Below, piece after piece: positions 1-9,278 of a DNA stretch of 64,000 bases (position 1 is its first letter; the number at the start of each line of letters is the position of its first letter). The position numbers and the translations under genes were made by a program. This DNA is from Martinezella tropici (GTDB lineage Bacteria; Pseudomonadota; Alphaproteobacteria; Rhizobiales; Rhizobiaceae): positions 186,001 through 250,000 of the forward strand of contig NZ_QMKK01000046.1 of the NCBI RefSeq assembly GCF_003287875.1, given 5' to 3'. The notes beneath the pieces were generated by a model. The model was not told the origin of the DNA. It saw only the letters and a program-made list of their open reading frames with translations, and did not search any database.

Positions 1-53
1 GAAGAAAATGCTGACCAAAAGCAGCTGACCACAGGCGATATTCCAAGGGCAAT

Positions 54-350
54 ATGATGTATCTCGAAGTTCTTCTCGCCGAAGTCCGCACTCTGGGTGA
101 GCGCTTCTCTCCGATCGCCGCGCGCGGCAAGATCTGCGGCGAGGGGGAGGCCCCGGACTGCGAATCCGATCGCGGCCTGCTCGATATTACGCTGTCCTGC
201 AGCCGCATTTCCGACATCTGCTCGAAGATCGCCAGGGCCGGCTATTGGGAATGCGAGCGCGAAATGGTGACGCAGATCGGCGCCCAATCGCGAAACATAT
301 TATATAGCTTGAACGAGCTCAGACGGGCGATCGAGCCGGCAAGGCCCTAA
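54..350 (+). CDS. Hypothetical protein, 98 aa
   Basis: Short reading frame upstream of glnD that I do not recognise. The product is soluble-looking, with no signal peptide or membrane segment, and has three Cys in its middle (around residues 28-49) and one later. Two adjacent ATG codons (54 and 57) follow an AAGGG at 46-50, which is a plausible ribosome binding site. Codon use looks like that of the neighbouring genes. About 150 bp separate it from glnD. It could be a genuine small lineage-specific gene or a chance frame; homologues at the same locus in other rhizobia would decide. Confidence 0.5.
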   Translation: MMYLEVLLAEVRTLGERFSPIAARGKICGEGEAPDCESDRGLLDITLSCSRISDICSKIARAGYWECEREMVTQIGAQSRNILYSLNELRRAIEPARP

Positions 351-499
351 AACCGCCGGCTTCTGCGTCAATTGCCGTCACGCTTCGTCAACGTCGGCCT
401 GGTAGACATCATAGGGATCGTCGATTCCCTGCAATCTACCCTCGAGAGACGCGGGCGTAGAATGCCTTTGTCAATCACCGGCCAAAGGGGCTATAGCGC

Positions 500-3415
500 A
501 TGCAGACGAGAAGACAGGCGCACCGGCAACGGGCCGCTGTCAGTGAACAGAAAGCCGATCGGCACAGCATGGAAACGCATCATATCGATTTTTCGACCAT
601 TCTCGATGTCTCCGCGCTAAGGGCGGAATGCGAGGCTCTCGCCAAACGCGGCCTGGACAAGAATGAGGAGCGCTCCGCTCTCCTGGCGCTGTTGAAAAAG
701 GCGAGCCAGGAAGGCCGCGAGTCGGCGCGTCGGTTGCTGATTGAGGAAGGCGGCGGCCTCGATTGCGCGCACCGGATTTCCTGGCTGCAGGACCAGATCA
801 TCACCATTCTCTACGACTTCACCGTCCGTCACGTCTATCCGAAGCAGGCGGGTGCCTTCTCCGTGACGGCGGTCGGTGGCTATGGCCGCGATACGCTGGC
901 GCCGGGATCCGATATAGATCTTCTCTTCCTCTTCCAGCCGAAGCCTGAGAGCGACACGCACAAGGCGGTCGAATTCATCCTCTATATGCTCTGGGACATG
1001 GGCTTCAAGGTCGGCCACGCCACGCGCACGGTCGAGGAGTGCATCCGCGAGGCCAAATCCGACATGACGGTGCGCACGGCCATTCTCGAGACCCGCTATA
1101 TTTGCGGCAATGCGCCGCTCGCCAAGGAATTGGAGGCGCGCTTCGATAAGGAAATCGTCACCAATACCGGTCCGGAATTCATCGCCGCCAAGCTCGCCGA
1201 ACGCGACGTACGTCATCGCAAGGCCGGCGATACCCGCTATCTGGTCGAGCCCAACGTCAAGGAAGGCAAAGGCGGCCTGCGCGACCTGCACACGCTGTTC
1301 TGGATCTCGAAATATTATTACCACGTCCGCGATCCCGCCGAACTGGTGAAGCTCGGCGTGCTTTCGAAGCAGGAATATCGCCTCTTCCAGAAGGCAGAGG
1401 ACTTCCTTTGGGCCGTGCGCTGCCACATGCATTTCCTGACGGGCAAGGCGGAAGAGCGGCTTTCCTTCGATATCCAGCGCGATATCGCAGAAGCCCTCGG
1501 CTACAACGCCCGCCCCGGCCTTTCGGCGGTCGAGCGCTTCATGAAGCACTATTTCCTCGTCGCCAAGGATGTCGGCGATCTCACCCGCATCCTCTGCGCC
1601 GCACTTGAAGACCAGCAGGCGAAAGCCACCCCCGGGCTCACCGGCGTCATCAGCCGCTTTGCCAACCGTTCGCGCAAGATCGCCGGCACCGTCGAATTCG
1701 TCGAGGATCGTGGCCGCATCGCGCTTGCCAATCCCGACGTCTTCAAGCGCGATCCGGTCAGCCTCATCCGGCTGTTCTTCGTTGCCGACATCAATGGCCT
1801 GGAATTCCATCCGGATGCGCTGAAACGCGTCACGCGGTCGCTGAACCTGATCGACAACGATCTGCGGGAGAACGAGGAGGCGAACCGGCTGTTCCTCTCC
1901 ATCCTCACCTCGAAGCGCGATCCAGCTCTGATCCTGCGCCGCATGAACGAGGCCGGCGTGCTCGGCCGCTTCATTCCGGAATTCGGCAAGATCGTCTCGA
2001 TGATGCAGTTTAACATGTATCACCACTATACAGTGGACGAGCATCTGATCCGCGCCGTCGAGGTGCTGTCGGAGATCGACAAGGGCAAGGCCGAGGATAT
2101 CCATCCGCTGACCAACAAGCTGATGCCCAATATCGAGGATCGCGATGCGCTCTATGTCGCCGTCCTGTTGCACGACATCGCCAAGGGCCGCGAGGAGGAC
2201 CACTCGGAAGCCGGCGCCGCGGTTGCACGCAAGCTCTGCCCGCGCTTCGGCCTTTCGCCGAAGCAGACGGAGCTGGTGGTCTGGCTGATTGCCGAGCATC
2301 TGACCATGTCGATGGTCGCCCAGACGCGCGACCTGACCGACCGCAAGACCATCATCGATTTCGCCGACCGGGTGCAGTCGCTCGACCGGCTGAAGATGCT
2401 ACTGATCCTCACCGTCTGCGACATCCGCGCCGTCGGCCCCGGCGTCTGGAACGGCTGGAAGGGCCAGCTGCTGCGCACGCTCTATTACGAGACCGAACTG
2501 CTGTTGGCGGGCGGCTTCTCCGAAGTGTCGCGCAAGGAGCGGGCCGAGGCGGCCGCCGAAGCGCTGGGACAGGCCCTTTCGGATTGGAGCCAGAAGGATC
2601 GCAAGGCTTACGTCAAGCTGCACTACCAGCCCTATCTGCTGTCCGTGCCGCTGGAGGACCAGGTCCGCCACACGCAGTTCATTCGCCAGTCGGACAAGGC
2701 GGACAAGGTGCTTGCCACTATGGTGCGCACCGACAGCTTCCACGCCATCACCGAGATCACCGTTCTATCGCCCGACCATCCGCGTCTGTTGACCGTGATT
2801 GCCGGCGCCTGTGCCGCGGCCGGCGCCAATATCGCGGACGCGCAGATCTTCACGACATCGGATGGCCGCGCGCTCGACACCATCCATGTCAGCCGCGAAT
2901 TTCCCGACGACGCCGACGAGCTGCGGCGTGCCGCCACCATCGGCAAGATGATCGAGGATGTTCTGGCCGGCCGCAAGCGGCTGCCTGAGGTCATCGCAAC
3001 CCGGACGAAGAACCGCCGCAAGAACAAGGCTTTCGTCATCCCGCCGTCGGTGATCATCACCAACAGCCTCTCCAACAAGTTCACGGTCATCGAAGTCGAA
3101 TGCCTCGATCGCCCCGGCTTGCTGTCGGAAATCACGGCCGTCCTTTCGGACCTGTCGCTCGATATCCAGTCGGCCCGCATCACCACTTTCGGCGAAAAGG
3201 TCATCGACACCTTCTATGTCACCGATCTGGTCGGGCAGAAGATTTCCAACGAGAACAAGCGAGCCTATATCACCGCGCGCCTGAAGGCGGTCATGGCCGG
3301 CGAGGAGGATGAGATGCGCGAGCGCATGCCTTCAGGCATCATCGCGCCCGCCGCCACCCGTGGCGTCGCCGTCGAAAAGTCAGACACTGAGAAGAAAGCC
3401 GGTTCCGCCGCATGA
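500..3415 (+). CDS. glnD: Bifunctional [protein-PII] uridylyltransferase / uridylyl-removing enzyme GlnD
   Basis: Senses glutamine and uridylylates or deuridylylates the PII proteins GlnB/GlnK, so it sits at the top of nitrogen regulation. At 971 aa it has the full family length. Domains in order: nucleotidyltransferase with GGYGRDTLAPGSDIDLL at about residues 126-142 (the two Asp bind metal); GlnD-type linker; HD domain with VLLHDIAKG near residue 557, which carries the uridylyl-removing activity; two C-terminal ACT domains near residues 750 and 860 that bind glutamine. The chosen ATG follows AAAGGGG at 484-490. An in-frame ATG at 569 (METHHID) is a credible alternative start. The stop overlaps the murJ start by 4 bp (ATGA), implying translational coupling. 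Confidence 0.97.
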   Translation: MQTRRQAHRQRAAVSEQKADRHSMETHHIDFSTILDVSALRAECEALAKRGLDKNEERSALLALLKKASQEGRESARRLLIEEGGGLDCAHRISWLQDQIITILYDFTVRHVYPKQAGAFSVTAVGGYGRDTLAPGSDIDLLFLFQPKPESDTHKAVEFILYMLWDMGFKVGHATRTVEECIREAKSDMTVRTAILETRYICGNAPLAKELEARFDKEIVTNTGPEFIAAKLAERDVRHRKAGDTRYLVEPNVKEGKGGLRDLHTLFWISKYYYHVRDPAELVKLGVLSKQEYRLFQKAEDFLWAVRCHMHFLTGKAEERLSFDIQRDIAEALGYNARPGLSAVERFMKHYFLVAKDVGDLTRILCAALEDQQAKATPGLTGVISRFANRSRKIAGTVEFVEDRGRIALANPDVFKRDPVSLIRLFFVADINGLEFHPDALKRVTRSLNLIDNDLRENEEANRLFLSILTSKRDPALILRRMNEAGVLGRFIPEFGKIVSMMQFNMYHHYTVDEHLIRAVEVLSEIDKGKAEDIHPLTNKLMPNIEDRDALYVAVLLHDIAKGREEDHSEAGAAVARKLCPRFGLSPKQTELVVWLIAEHLTMSMVAQTRDLTDRKTIIDFADRVQSLDRLKMLLILTVCDIRAVGPGVWNGWKGQLLRTLYYETELLLAGGFSEVSRKERAEAAAEALGQALSDWSQKDRKAYVKLHYQPYLLSVPLEDQVRHTQFIRQSDKADKVLATMVRTDSFHAITEITVLSPDHPRLLTVIAGACAAAGANIADAQIFTTSDGRALDTIHVSREFPDDADELRRAATIGKMIEDVLAGRKRLPEVIATRTKNRRKNKAFVIPPSVIITNSLSNKFTVIEVECLDRPGLLSEITAVLSDLSLDIQSARITTFGEKVIDTFYVTDLVGQKISNENKRAYITARLKAVMAGEEDEMRERMPSGIIAPAATRGVAVEKSDTEKKAGSAA

Positions 3416-5013
3416 GCCTCGTCAAGAAATTCATCACGGTCGGTGGCGCGACGCTTGGCAGCCGCATCTTCGGCTTCGCCCGCGAAACGCTGATGGCCGC
3501 TGCTCTCGGCACCGGCCCGATGGCAGACGTCTTCTACGCCGCCTTCCGCTTTCCGAACCTCTTCCGCCGTCTGTTTGCCGAAGGCGCCTTCAACGCCGCC
3601 TTCGTGCCGCTCTTTGCCAAGGAAATCGAGGCGAATGGCATCGACGGCGCCAAGCGCTTCTCGGAAGAAGTGTTCGGCGTTCTCTTCTCGGTCCTGCTGC
3701 TGATCACCATCGTCATGGAACTGGCCATGCCGCTCCTGGTGCGTTGGGTCATCGCGCCTGGTTTCGCCGACGATGCCGAGAAATTCGACCTGACGGTCCG
3801 GTTGGCGGCCGTGATGTTCCCCTATCTCATGTCGATGTCGCTGACGGCGATGATGAGCGGCATGCTGAATTCGCTGCATCATTTCTTCGCCGCGGCCGTG
3901 GCTCCGATCTTCCTGAACCTGGTGATGATCAGCGCGCTGTTCTACGCGATCTATTTCGGCGCCGATCCGCTGACCACCGCATGGTATCTGTCCTGGTCGG
4001 TGCTGGTGGCGGGCGTGCTGCAGCTGGCCGTCGTCTATATCGGCGTGCGTCATGCCGGCATCAGTATCGGCCTGCGCTTTCCGCGCTTCACACCCAATGT
4101 CAAGCGGCTCCTGCTTCTTGCGATCCCAGCAGCCATCACCGGCGGCGTCACTCAGATCAATCTGGTGATCGGCCAGGCGATTGCCTCGGGCAAGGAAGGC
4201 GCGATCGCTGCCCTGCAATATGCAGACCGCATCTACCAGCTGCCGCTCGGCGTCGTCGGCGTCGCGGTTGGAATCGTGCTTTTGCCGGAATTGGCGCGTT
4301 CGCTGAAGTCGGGCCATATCAAGGAAGCCGCCAATATCCAGAATCGCTCGATCGAATTCGTGCTGTTCCTGACCCTGCCGGCTGCTGTCGCCCTGTGGCT
4401 GCTCTCCGACGATATCATCCGCGTGCTTTACGAGCGCGGCGCCTTTAACGCGAACAATACAACGCTGGTCGGCTCCATCCTCGCCATCTTCGGCTTGGGT
4501 CTGCCGGCTTTCGTGCTGATCAAGGCCTTGCAGCCCGGCTTTTATGCCCGAGAAGATACAAAATCGCCGATGCGCTACACGGCGGTCGCGGTCGCCGTCA
4601 ATTCGGCGCTGTCCATCCTGCTTTTCCCGGTGCTGGCCGAACGCGGCATTGCGCTCGCCGAAGCGGTTGCCGGATGGCTGAACGCTGTACAGCTCTTCGT
4701 TACGCTCTATCGCCGCGGGCATCTCGTCTGGGAATGGTCGCTGGTGCGACGCACCGCCATGCTGCTCGTCTCCTCCGCCGTCATGGGTGGCGTCATCCTA
4801 TATTTATCTCATCGGTGGGAGCCGCTTCTGGGGTCCGGCTCGACGCTGCTCACCAAGACCGGCGTCCTGGGTTTGCTCATATTGATTGCGATGGCAGTGT
4901 ATTTCATTGTCGCCTTCCTGATCGGCGGCGTGGATTTGGGCATGGTGCGCCGCAATTTGAAGCGCAAGCGGGCGAAGCCAGCGCCGGATGCCGAGGTGGT
5001 GAACGGGGAGTAG
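3412..5013 (+). CDS. murJ: Lipid II flippase MurJ (MviN)
   Basis: Polytopic inner-membrane protein of the MVF/MOP superfamily that flips lipid II across the membrane for peptidoglycan synthesis. The 533-aa product opens with the typical family N-terminus (MSLVKKFITVGGATLGSRI, then GFARE) and contains FRFPNLFRRLFAEGAFNAAF, the hallmark early MviN segment. About 14 hydrophobic segments are visible, and the tail is basic. It starts inside the glnD stop codon (ATGA), the usual rhizobial glnD-murJ arrangement. Confidence 0.96.
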   Translation: MSLVKKFITVGGATLGSRIFGFARETLMAAALGTGPMADVFYAAFRFPNLFRRLFAEGAFNAAFVPLFAKEIEANGIDGAKRFSEEVFGVLFSVLLLITIVMELAMPLLVRWVIAPGFADDAEKFDLTVRLAAVMFPYLMSMSLTAMMSGMLNSLHHFFAAAVAPIFLNLVMISALFYAIYFGADPLTTAWYLSWSVLVAGVLQLAVVYIGVRHAGISIGLRFPRFTPNVKRLLLLAIPAAITGGVTQINLVIGQAIASGKEGAIAALQYADRIYQLPLGVVGVAVGIVLLPELARSLKSGHIKEAANIQNRSIEFVLFLTLPAAVALWLLSDDIIRVLYERGAFNANNTTLVGSILAIFGLGLPAFVLIKALQPGFYAREDTKSPMRYTAVAVAVNSALSILLFPVLAERGIALAEAVAGWLNAVQLFVTLYRRGHLVWEWSLVRRTAMLLVSSAVMGGVILYLSHRWEPLLGSGSTLLTKTGVLGLLILIAMAVYFIVAFLIGGVDLGMVRRNLKRKRAKPAPDAEVVNGE

Positions 5014-5050
5014 ACAGCGACGCCGGCTGTCGCGCGAGCTGAGATCGCGT

Positions 5051-5236
5051 AACCCCCCTCTGTCGCTGCCGCGACATCTCCCCCACAAGGGGGAGATTGT
5101 TGGGAGTTTGCCGCGCCCTTTGTAAACCAGTAGGCCCACCCCTATGAGCACGTTAATGATTAGATATGAGTAGGTGCCACACGCTACCGATCTCCCCCCT
5201 TGTGGGGGAGATGTCCCGATAGGGACAGAGGGGGTG
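5051..5236. repeat. Rhizobial intergenic palindromic element (RIME-like), two inverted arms
   Basis: The 267-bp murJ-VOC spacer holds two inverted copies of a C-rich block. The left arm (5051-5096) runs from AACCCCCCTCTGTCGCTGCC into ATCTCCCCCACAAGGGGGAG. The right arm (about 5190-5236) is its reverse complement with small differences and ends GACAGAGGGGGT. Each arm itself contains a CCCCCNCAAGGGGG palindrome. Such mosaic palindromes are common between genes in rhizobial chromosomes. Transcribed, the arms would form one long hairpin after murJ. Confidence 0.75.
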
Positions 5237-5281
5237 CGCACCCTCCACATATGCGCAGTTTATTTTGTTCGCGGAGCCCCT

Positions 5282-5674
5282 ATGCCTCAATCCCTCTTCC
5301 TCGTCACCCTCGTTGTCGACGATTACGATCGTGCCAAGACCTTCTATTGCGATGCCCTCGGCTTCGATTGCCTGCAGGACGAGGTGCAGCCGGAGGGCAA
5401 GCGCTGGATCGTCGTGAGGCCGAAAGGCGGGGAAGGGGCCGCGCTCCTACTCGCCCAGGCCGCCAGCGATAGCCAGCGCACCGCGATCGGCAACCAGACC
5501 GGCGGCCGCGTCGGCTTCTTTCTCAAGACCGATGATTTCGCTCGCGATCATGCCGCGATGAAAGCAAAGGGCGTGCGTTTTTTGGAGGAACCGCGCCATG
5601 AGGTCTATGGCACCGTGGCAGTCTTCGCCGATCCCTATGGCAACACCTGGGATCTGATCCAGCATTCTTCCTGA
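5282..5674 (+). CDS. VOC-family (glyoxalase/bleomycin resistance-like) protein
   Basis: A 130-aa single-domain vicinal-oxygen-chelate protein with two beta-alpha-beta-beta-beta modules. The first begins SLFLVTLVVDDYDRAKTFYC; the second ends VFADPYGNTWDLIQ, the typical VOC C-terminal motif with its FADPxGN turn. The substrate cannot be told from sequence; relatives include glyoxalase I-like and antibiotic-binding proteins. The ATG at 5282 is preferred over longer in-frame starts because GGAG at 5273-5276 lies 5 bp upstream and the family domain begins right there. Confidence 0.85.
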   Translation: MPQSLFLVTLVVDDYDRAKTFYCDALGFDCLQDEVQPEGKRWIVVRPKGGEGAALLLAQAASDSQRTAIGNQTGGRVGFFLKTDDFARDHAAMKAKGVRFLEEPRHEVYGTVAVFADPYGNTWDLIQHSS

Positions 5675-5785
5675 TGCAGCCTCATATAGCCTCTTGATCC
5701 CAACCTGTCCGCCGTGCATAAGCCGCTCGAAACCAAGGGTCGAGCGCCGCTCGCCCAGGCCCTCCACAAGCCTTTTGAGGACGAC

Positions 5786-6850
5786 ATGACCGAATTTAAG
5801 CCGCTCGTATTCTCCGGCGTCCAGCCCACCGGCAATCTCCATCTCGGCAACTATCTCGGCGCAATCCGCAAGTTCGTGGCCCTGCAGGAAAACAACGACT
5901 GCATCTACTGCGTCGTCGACATGCATGCGCTGACGGCGCAGCTCGTTCATGAGGACATGCCGAACCAGACGCGTTCGATCACCGCGGCCTTCCTTGCCGC
6001 AGGCATCGATCCGGAAAAGCACATCGTCTTCAATCAGTCGGCCGTGCCCGGCCATGCCGAGCTTGCCTGGATCTTCAACTGCGTCGCCCGCATCGGCTGG
6101 ATGAACCGCATGACGCAGTTCAAGGACAAGGCCGGCAAGGATCGCGAGCAGGCTTCGCTCGGCCTTTACGCCTATCCGAGCCTGATGGCCGCCGACATTC
6201 TGCTCTATCGCGCCACCCATGTTCCGGTCGGCGACGACCAGAAGCAGCATCTGGAGCTGACCCGCGACATCGCCATGAAGTTCAATCTGGACTACATGGA
6301 GCATATCCGCCGCACGGGCTATGGCATCGACATCACCGTCGGCGACGAGCCGGTGCATGCCTATTTTCCGATGGTCGAGCCGCTGATCGATGGCCCGGCG
6401 CCGCGCGTCATGTCGCTGCGCGACGGTACGAAGAAGATGTCGAAATCCGACGCCTCGGACCTTTCGCGCATCAACCTGCTCGATGACGAGGAAAACATCT
6501 CGAAGAAGATCCGCAAGGCCAAGACCGATCCGGATGGCTTGCCGAGCGAAACCGCCGGTCTTGCCGGCCGCCCCGAGGCTGACAATCTGGTCGGCATCTA
6601 TGCGGCTCTTGCCGATAAGTCGAAAGCTGAGGTTCTATCCGAGTTCGGCGGCCAGCAGTTCTCCGTCTTCAAGCCGGCGCTGGTCGATCTGGCCGTGCAT
6701 GTGCTTTCGCCGATTACGATGGAAATGCGCCGCCTCATGGCCGATCCCGGCCATATCGACGCGGTGCTCCGCGATGGCAGCGCCCGTGCTCGTGCCCGCG
6801 CCGACGTGACCATGAAGCAGATTCGCGACATTATCGGCTTTCTCTATTGA
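5786..6850 (+). CDS. trpS: Tryptophanyl-tRNA synthetase
   Basis: Class Ic aminoacyl-tRNA synthetase charging tRNA-Trp, cytosolic, 354 aa, the family's normal length. It begins MTEFKPLVFSGVQPTGNLHLGNYLGA, in which PTGNLHLGN is the HIGH-type signature. KKMSKS, the KMSKS-type loop, lies near residue 217. The start at 5786 is chosen because a GAGG precedes it by about 6 bp and the protein opens with the standard N-terminus; upstream in-frame codons add non-conserved residues. A small hairpin follows the gene. Confidence 0.97.
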   Translation: MTEFKPLVFSGVQPTGNLHLGNYLGAIRKFVALQENNDCIYCVVDMHALTAQLVHEDMPNQTRSITAAFLAAGIDPEKHIVFNQSAVPGHAELAWIFNCVARIGWMNRMTQFKDKAGKDREQASLGLYAYPSLMAADILLYRATHVPVGDDQKQHLELTRDIAMKFNLDYMEHIRRTGYGIDITVGDEPVHAYFPMVEPLIDGPAPRVMSLRDGTKKMSKSDASDLSRINLLDDEENISKKIRKAKTDPDGLPSETAGLAGRPEADNLVGIYAALADKSKAEVLSEFGGQQFSVFKPALVDLAVHVLSPITMEMRRLMADPGHIDAVLRDGSARARARADVTMKQIRDIIGFLY

Positions 6851-6870
6851 TGTTGTCGTAATAGAGGGCT

Positions 6871-6886
6871 CCCGTTACGAAACGGG
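6871..6886 (+). terminator. Short hairpin after trpS
   Basis: CCCGTT-ACGA-AACGGG forms a 6-bp stem with a tetraloop 20 bp after the trpS stop. There is no T-tract, so termination is only possible, not shown. Confidence 0.35.
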
Positions 6887-6925
6887 GACTTGCAAAACAT
6901 CGCCTTCGGGTGTCAGAGTCGGCCT

Positions 6926-7417
6926 ATGGTTTCAAAACGTCTCTCACGGCTCGAAGGTCATCGCCGCAAGTTCATGGCGGTCATCGATGGCACGCCCGAA
7001 TGCCAGCGTGCCGTTCACTATGCCGGACGGCGCGCCAAGAATTCCAATGGCGGCCTCGTGCTGCTTTATGTGATCCCCGAGGGCGATTTCCAGCAATGGC
7101 TTGGCGTCGAGGAGATCATGCGGGCGGAAGCGCGCGAGGAGGCCGAGTCGGCGACCGCAAAGGCAGCGCAGACCGTCCGCGAAAATATCGGCATCGATCC
7201 CGAGATCGTCATTCGCGAGGGATCGGCCGCAGAGCAGATCAATGCGGTGATCGAGGATGACCGGGACATCGCGCTTCTCGTGCTTGCCGCAGGTTCGGCG
7301 AAGGAGGGACCTGGCCCGCTGGTCTCGTCGATCGCCGGTCGTGCCGCTGCCTTTCCGATCCCGGTGACGGTGCTTCCGGATACGCTGAGCAACGAGGAAA
7401 TCGACGCGCTGAGTTGA
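6926..7417 (+). CDS. Universal stress protein (UspA family)
   Basis: 163-aa single-domain Usp protein, cytosolic. The N-terminal strand (KFMAVIDGTPECQRAVHYAGRRA), the GGLVLLYVIP segment and a late GSAKEGPGPLVSSIAGRAA stretch match the Usp fold. The last corresponds to the G-2x-G-9x-G(S/T) nucleotide-binding region, although the exact motif is degenerate, so ATP binding is uncertain. The ATG at 6926 is preferred to the TTG at 6890 because the extra residues look non-coding; the binding site is weak in either case. It lies between trpS and the NifU-like gene. Confidence 0.85.
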   Translation: MVSKRLSRLEGHRRKFMAVIDGTPECQRAVHYAGRRAKNSNGGLVLLYVIPEGDFQQWLGVEEIMRAEAREEAESATAKAAQTVRENIGIDPEIVIREGSAAEQINAVIEDDRDIALLVLAAGSAKEGPGPLVSSIAGRAAAFPIPVTVLPDTLSNEEIDALS

Positions 7418-7533
7418 TCGCGTGTGTCATTTCTTGAGAAACACTCTCTTGAATAGAATGGCCAAAAGGCCTATTTTCTTTTGAAATATTCTAAAGTCGG
7501 GACAGGGTTTTCGCCCGCCGCATGGAGATCAAG

Positions 7534-8100
7534 ATGTTCATTCAGACCGAAGCGACGCCGAACCCCGCGACCCTCAAGTTCCTGCCGGGCAAAGTGGTGA
7601 TGGAAAGCGGCACGGCCGAGTTCCGCAGCGCCGAAGAAGCCGAAGCTTCGCCGCTCGCTGGCCGCCTCTTCGAAATCCCGGGCGTGATCGGCGTTTATTT
7701 CGGCTATGACTTCATTTCCGTCTCCAAAGAAAATCAGGAATGGCAGCATCTGAAGCCCGCCATCCTCGGTTCGATCATGGAGCATTTCATGTCCGGCAAG
7801 CCGGTCATGGGCTCGGCGTCTGTGCTGTCCGAAGTGCAGGATGCCGGCGGTGAATTCTTCGACGAGGGCGACGAGGCGATCGTGCTGACCATCAAGGAAC
7901 TGCTGGATACGCGCGTGCGCCCGGCCGTTGCCCAGGATGGCGGCGATATCACCTTCCGCGGCTTCCGCGATGGCAAGGTCTACCTCAACATGAAGGGCTC
8001 GTGCTCGGGCTGCCCGTCTTCCACGGCAACGCTGAAGCATGGCGTGCAGAACCTGCTGCGCCATTTCGTCCCGGAAGTGCAGGAAGTCGAAGCCGTCTAA
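7534..8100 (+). CDS. NifU-like Fe-S cluster scaffold/carrier (Nfu type)
   Basis: 188-aa Nfu protein that carries Fe-S clusters to apo-enzymes. The N-terminal Nfu domain opens with MFIQTEATPNPATLKFLPG, a highly conserved start. The C-terminal NifU domain carries CSGCPSS, the CxxC pair that binds a cluster between two subunits. The ATG at 7534 is chosen over 7522 because GGAG at 7524-7527 is correctly spaced from it. Eukaryotic NFU1 has the same two-domain layout. Its neighbours are housekeeping genes, not nif genes, so it should serve general Fe-S delivery rather than nitrogenase. Confidence 0.92.
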   Translation: MFIQTEATPNPATLKFLPGKVVMESGTAEFRSAEEAEASPLAGRLFEIPGVIGVYFGYDFISVSKENQEWQHLKPAILGSIMEHFMSGKPVMGSASVLSEVQDAGGEFFDEGDEAIVLTIKELLDTRVRPAVAQDGGDITFRGFRDGKVYLNMKGSCSGCPSSTATLKHGVQNLLRHFVPEVQEVEAV

Positions 8101-8124
8101 TCCCGGCCTAACGGAAAAATTGAC

Positions 8125-8781
8125 ATGATCGTACTGGCGCTCGACACGGCAGGTGTGGATTGCGCTGCCGCTGTGTATGATAGCGGCAGTGATTCTGTGA
8201 TGGGGGAGGTCACGGAAACGATCGGACGAGGCCATGCCGAGCATCTGATGCACGTTGTCGACGAGGCGCTGGCGAAAGCCGGTACGGCGCTTTCGGCGAT
8301 CGAGCGTGTCGTCGTGACCGTTGGCCCCGGTTCCTTCACCGGCATCCGCATCGGCGTTGCAGCCGCACGCGGTTTTGCACTTTCCCTCAATGTTCCGGCA
8401 ATCGGCGTCACGACCCTCGAGGTCATGGCGGCGACTGCCAGAGCGCAGAATCCGGGCAAGTCGGTTCTGGCTGCCATCGATGCCAAGCGCGAGGAGATCT
8501 ATCTCCAAAGCTTCGCTGCCGATGGCAACCCGCTGGACGAGGCTCGGGCCGTGACGATCGACGAAGCGCGGGCAATCGCCGGCGCATTCGATGGCATGGT
8601 CACCGGAACGGCCGTCGCCCGGTTGAGCGACGCGCCGCCGGCGGAGCGGCCAGACGCATTTCCGATTGCCACCGTCGCCCGGCTGGGCGCTGGCAAGCCT
8701 GCCGGCGAAAAGCCGAAGCCGCTTTATCTTCGCGGACCCGATGCCAGACCGCAGGCCGGATACGCAATTGCCAGGCAATAG
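8125..8781 (+). CDS. tsaB: tRNA threonylcarbamoyladenosine biosynthesis protein TsaB
   Basis: Partner of TsaD and TsaE in making t6A at position 37 of ANN-decoding tRNAs. The 218-aa product has the N-terminal ASKHA fold (MIVLALDTAGVDCAAAVYD), an RGHAEHLMHVVDEAL segment and VTVGPGSFTGIRIGVAAARG, the signature of the TsaB/YeaZ family. It precedes rimI by 2 bp, a common bacterial tsaB-rimI pairing, and the two should be co-transcribed. Confidence 0.95.
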   Translation: MIVLALDTAGVDCAAAVYDSGSDSVMGEVTETIGRGHAEHLMHVVDEALAKAGTALSAIERVVVTVGPGSFTGIRIGVAAARGFALSLNVPAIGVTTLEVMAATARAQNPGKSVLAAIDAKREEIYLQSFAADGNPLDEARAVTIDEARAIAGAFDGMVTGTAVARLSDAPPAERPDAFPIATVARLGAGKPAGEKPKPLYLRGPDARPQAGYAIARQ

Positions 8782-8783
8782 AC

Positions 8784-9278
8784 ATGCTCGAATCCTACCT
8801 GACCTTGAAAGCCGAATACGAAATCGTCCCGATGGAGCCGAAGGATTGCGCCGAGGTGGCGCTTCTGCATGGCGAGCGGTTCCCGCGGGTCTGGGACGAG
8901 AGTGAATTTCAGAGCCTCCTTGGGCAGGAAACGACCTTCGGCTTCGTCGCCCGCCAGACCAATGCCATCCTGAAGAAGGCGCTTCCCGGCTTCGTGCTGG
9001 CGCGGCATGTTGCGGGGGAGGGCGAAATCCTGACGATCGCCGTCAACGCCAAGCTCGGACGCTCCGGTCTCGGCTGGAGGCTGATGCAGGCCGCTCTTCG
9101 CGAGGCCCGTAGCCGTGGCGGCGAAACCATGTTCCTGGAGGTCGACGGCGGCAATCAGCCGGCGCTCGGCCTCTACCGCAAGCTCGGTTTCGAGACCGTC
9201 AGCGAGCGCAAGGCCTATTATGTCGGCGAAGACGGCCAGAAGTCGACGGCGCTTGTCATGCGCCGCGTTCTTCGCTAG
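8784..9278 (+). CDS. rimI: Ribosomal-protein-alanine N-acetyltransferase (GNAT family), RimI-like
   Basis: 164-aa GNAT acetyltransferase that in RimI proteins acetylates the N-terminus of S18. The acetyl-CoA-binding motif A is visible as NAKLGRSGLGWRLM near residues 90-105, followed by EVDGGNQPALGLYRKLGF. It begins 2 bp after tsaB. The name rests on the tsaB neighbour and on general GNAT similarity; another GNAT substrate cannot be excluded. Confidence 0.85.
   Translation: MLESYLTLKAEYEIVPMEPKDCAEVALLHGERFPRVWDESEFQSLLGQETTFGFVARQTNAILKKALPGFVLARHVAGEGEILTIAVNAKLGRSGLGWRLMQAALREARSRGGETMFLEVDGGNQPALGLYRKLGFETVSERKAYYVGEDGQKSTALVMRRVLR

Noticed and set aside
617..2299. 560-codon open frame on the minus strand opposite glnD
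   Set aside because: It lies antisense to a fully conserved glnD; long antisense frames are expected in GC-rich DNA with strong third-position GC. Its composition (Arg/Gly/Ala/His/Asp-rich, no domain) is typical of a shadow.
3265..4722. 485-codon minus-strand frame opposite murJ
   Set aside because: Antisense of a conserved membrane protein; its Gln/His/Arg/Asp-rich text is the complement of hydrophobic codons.
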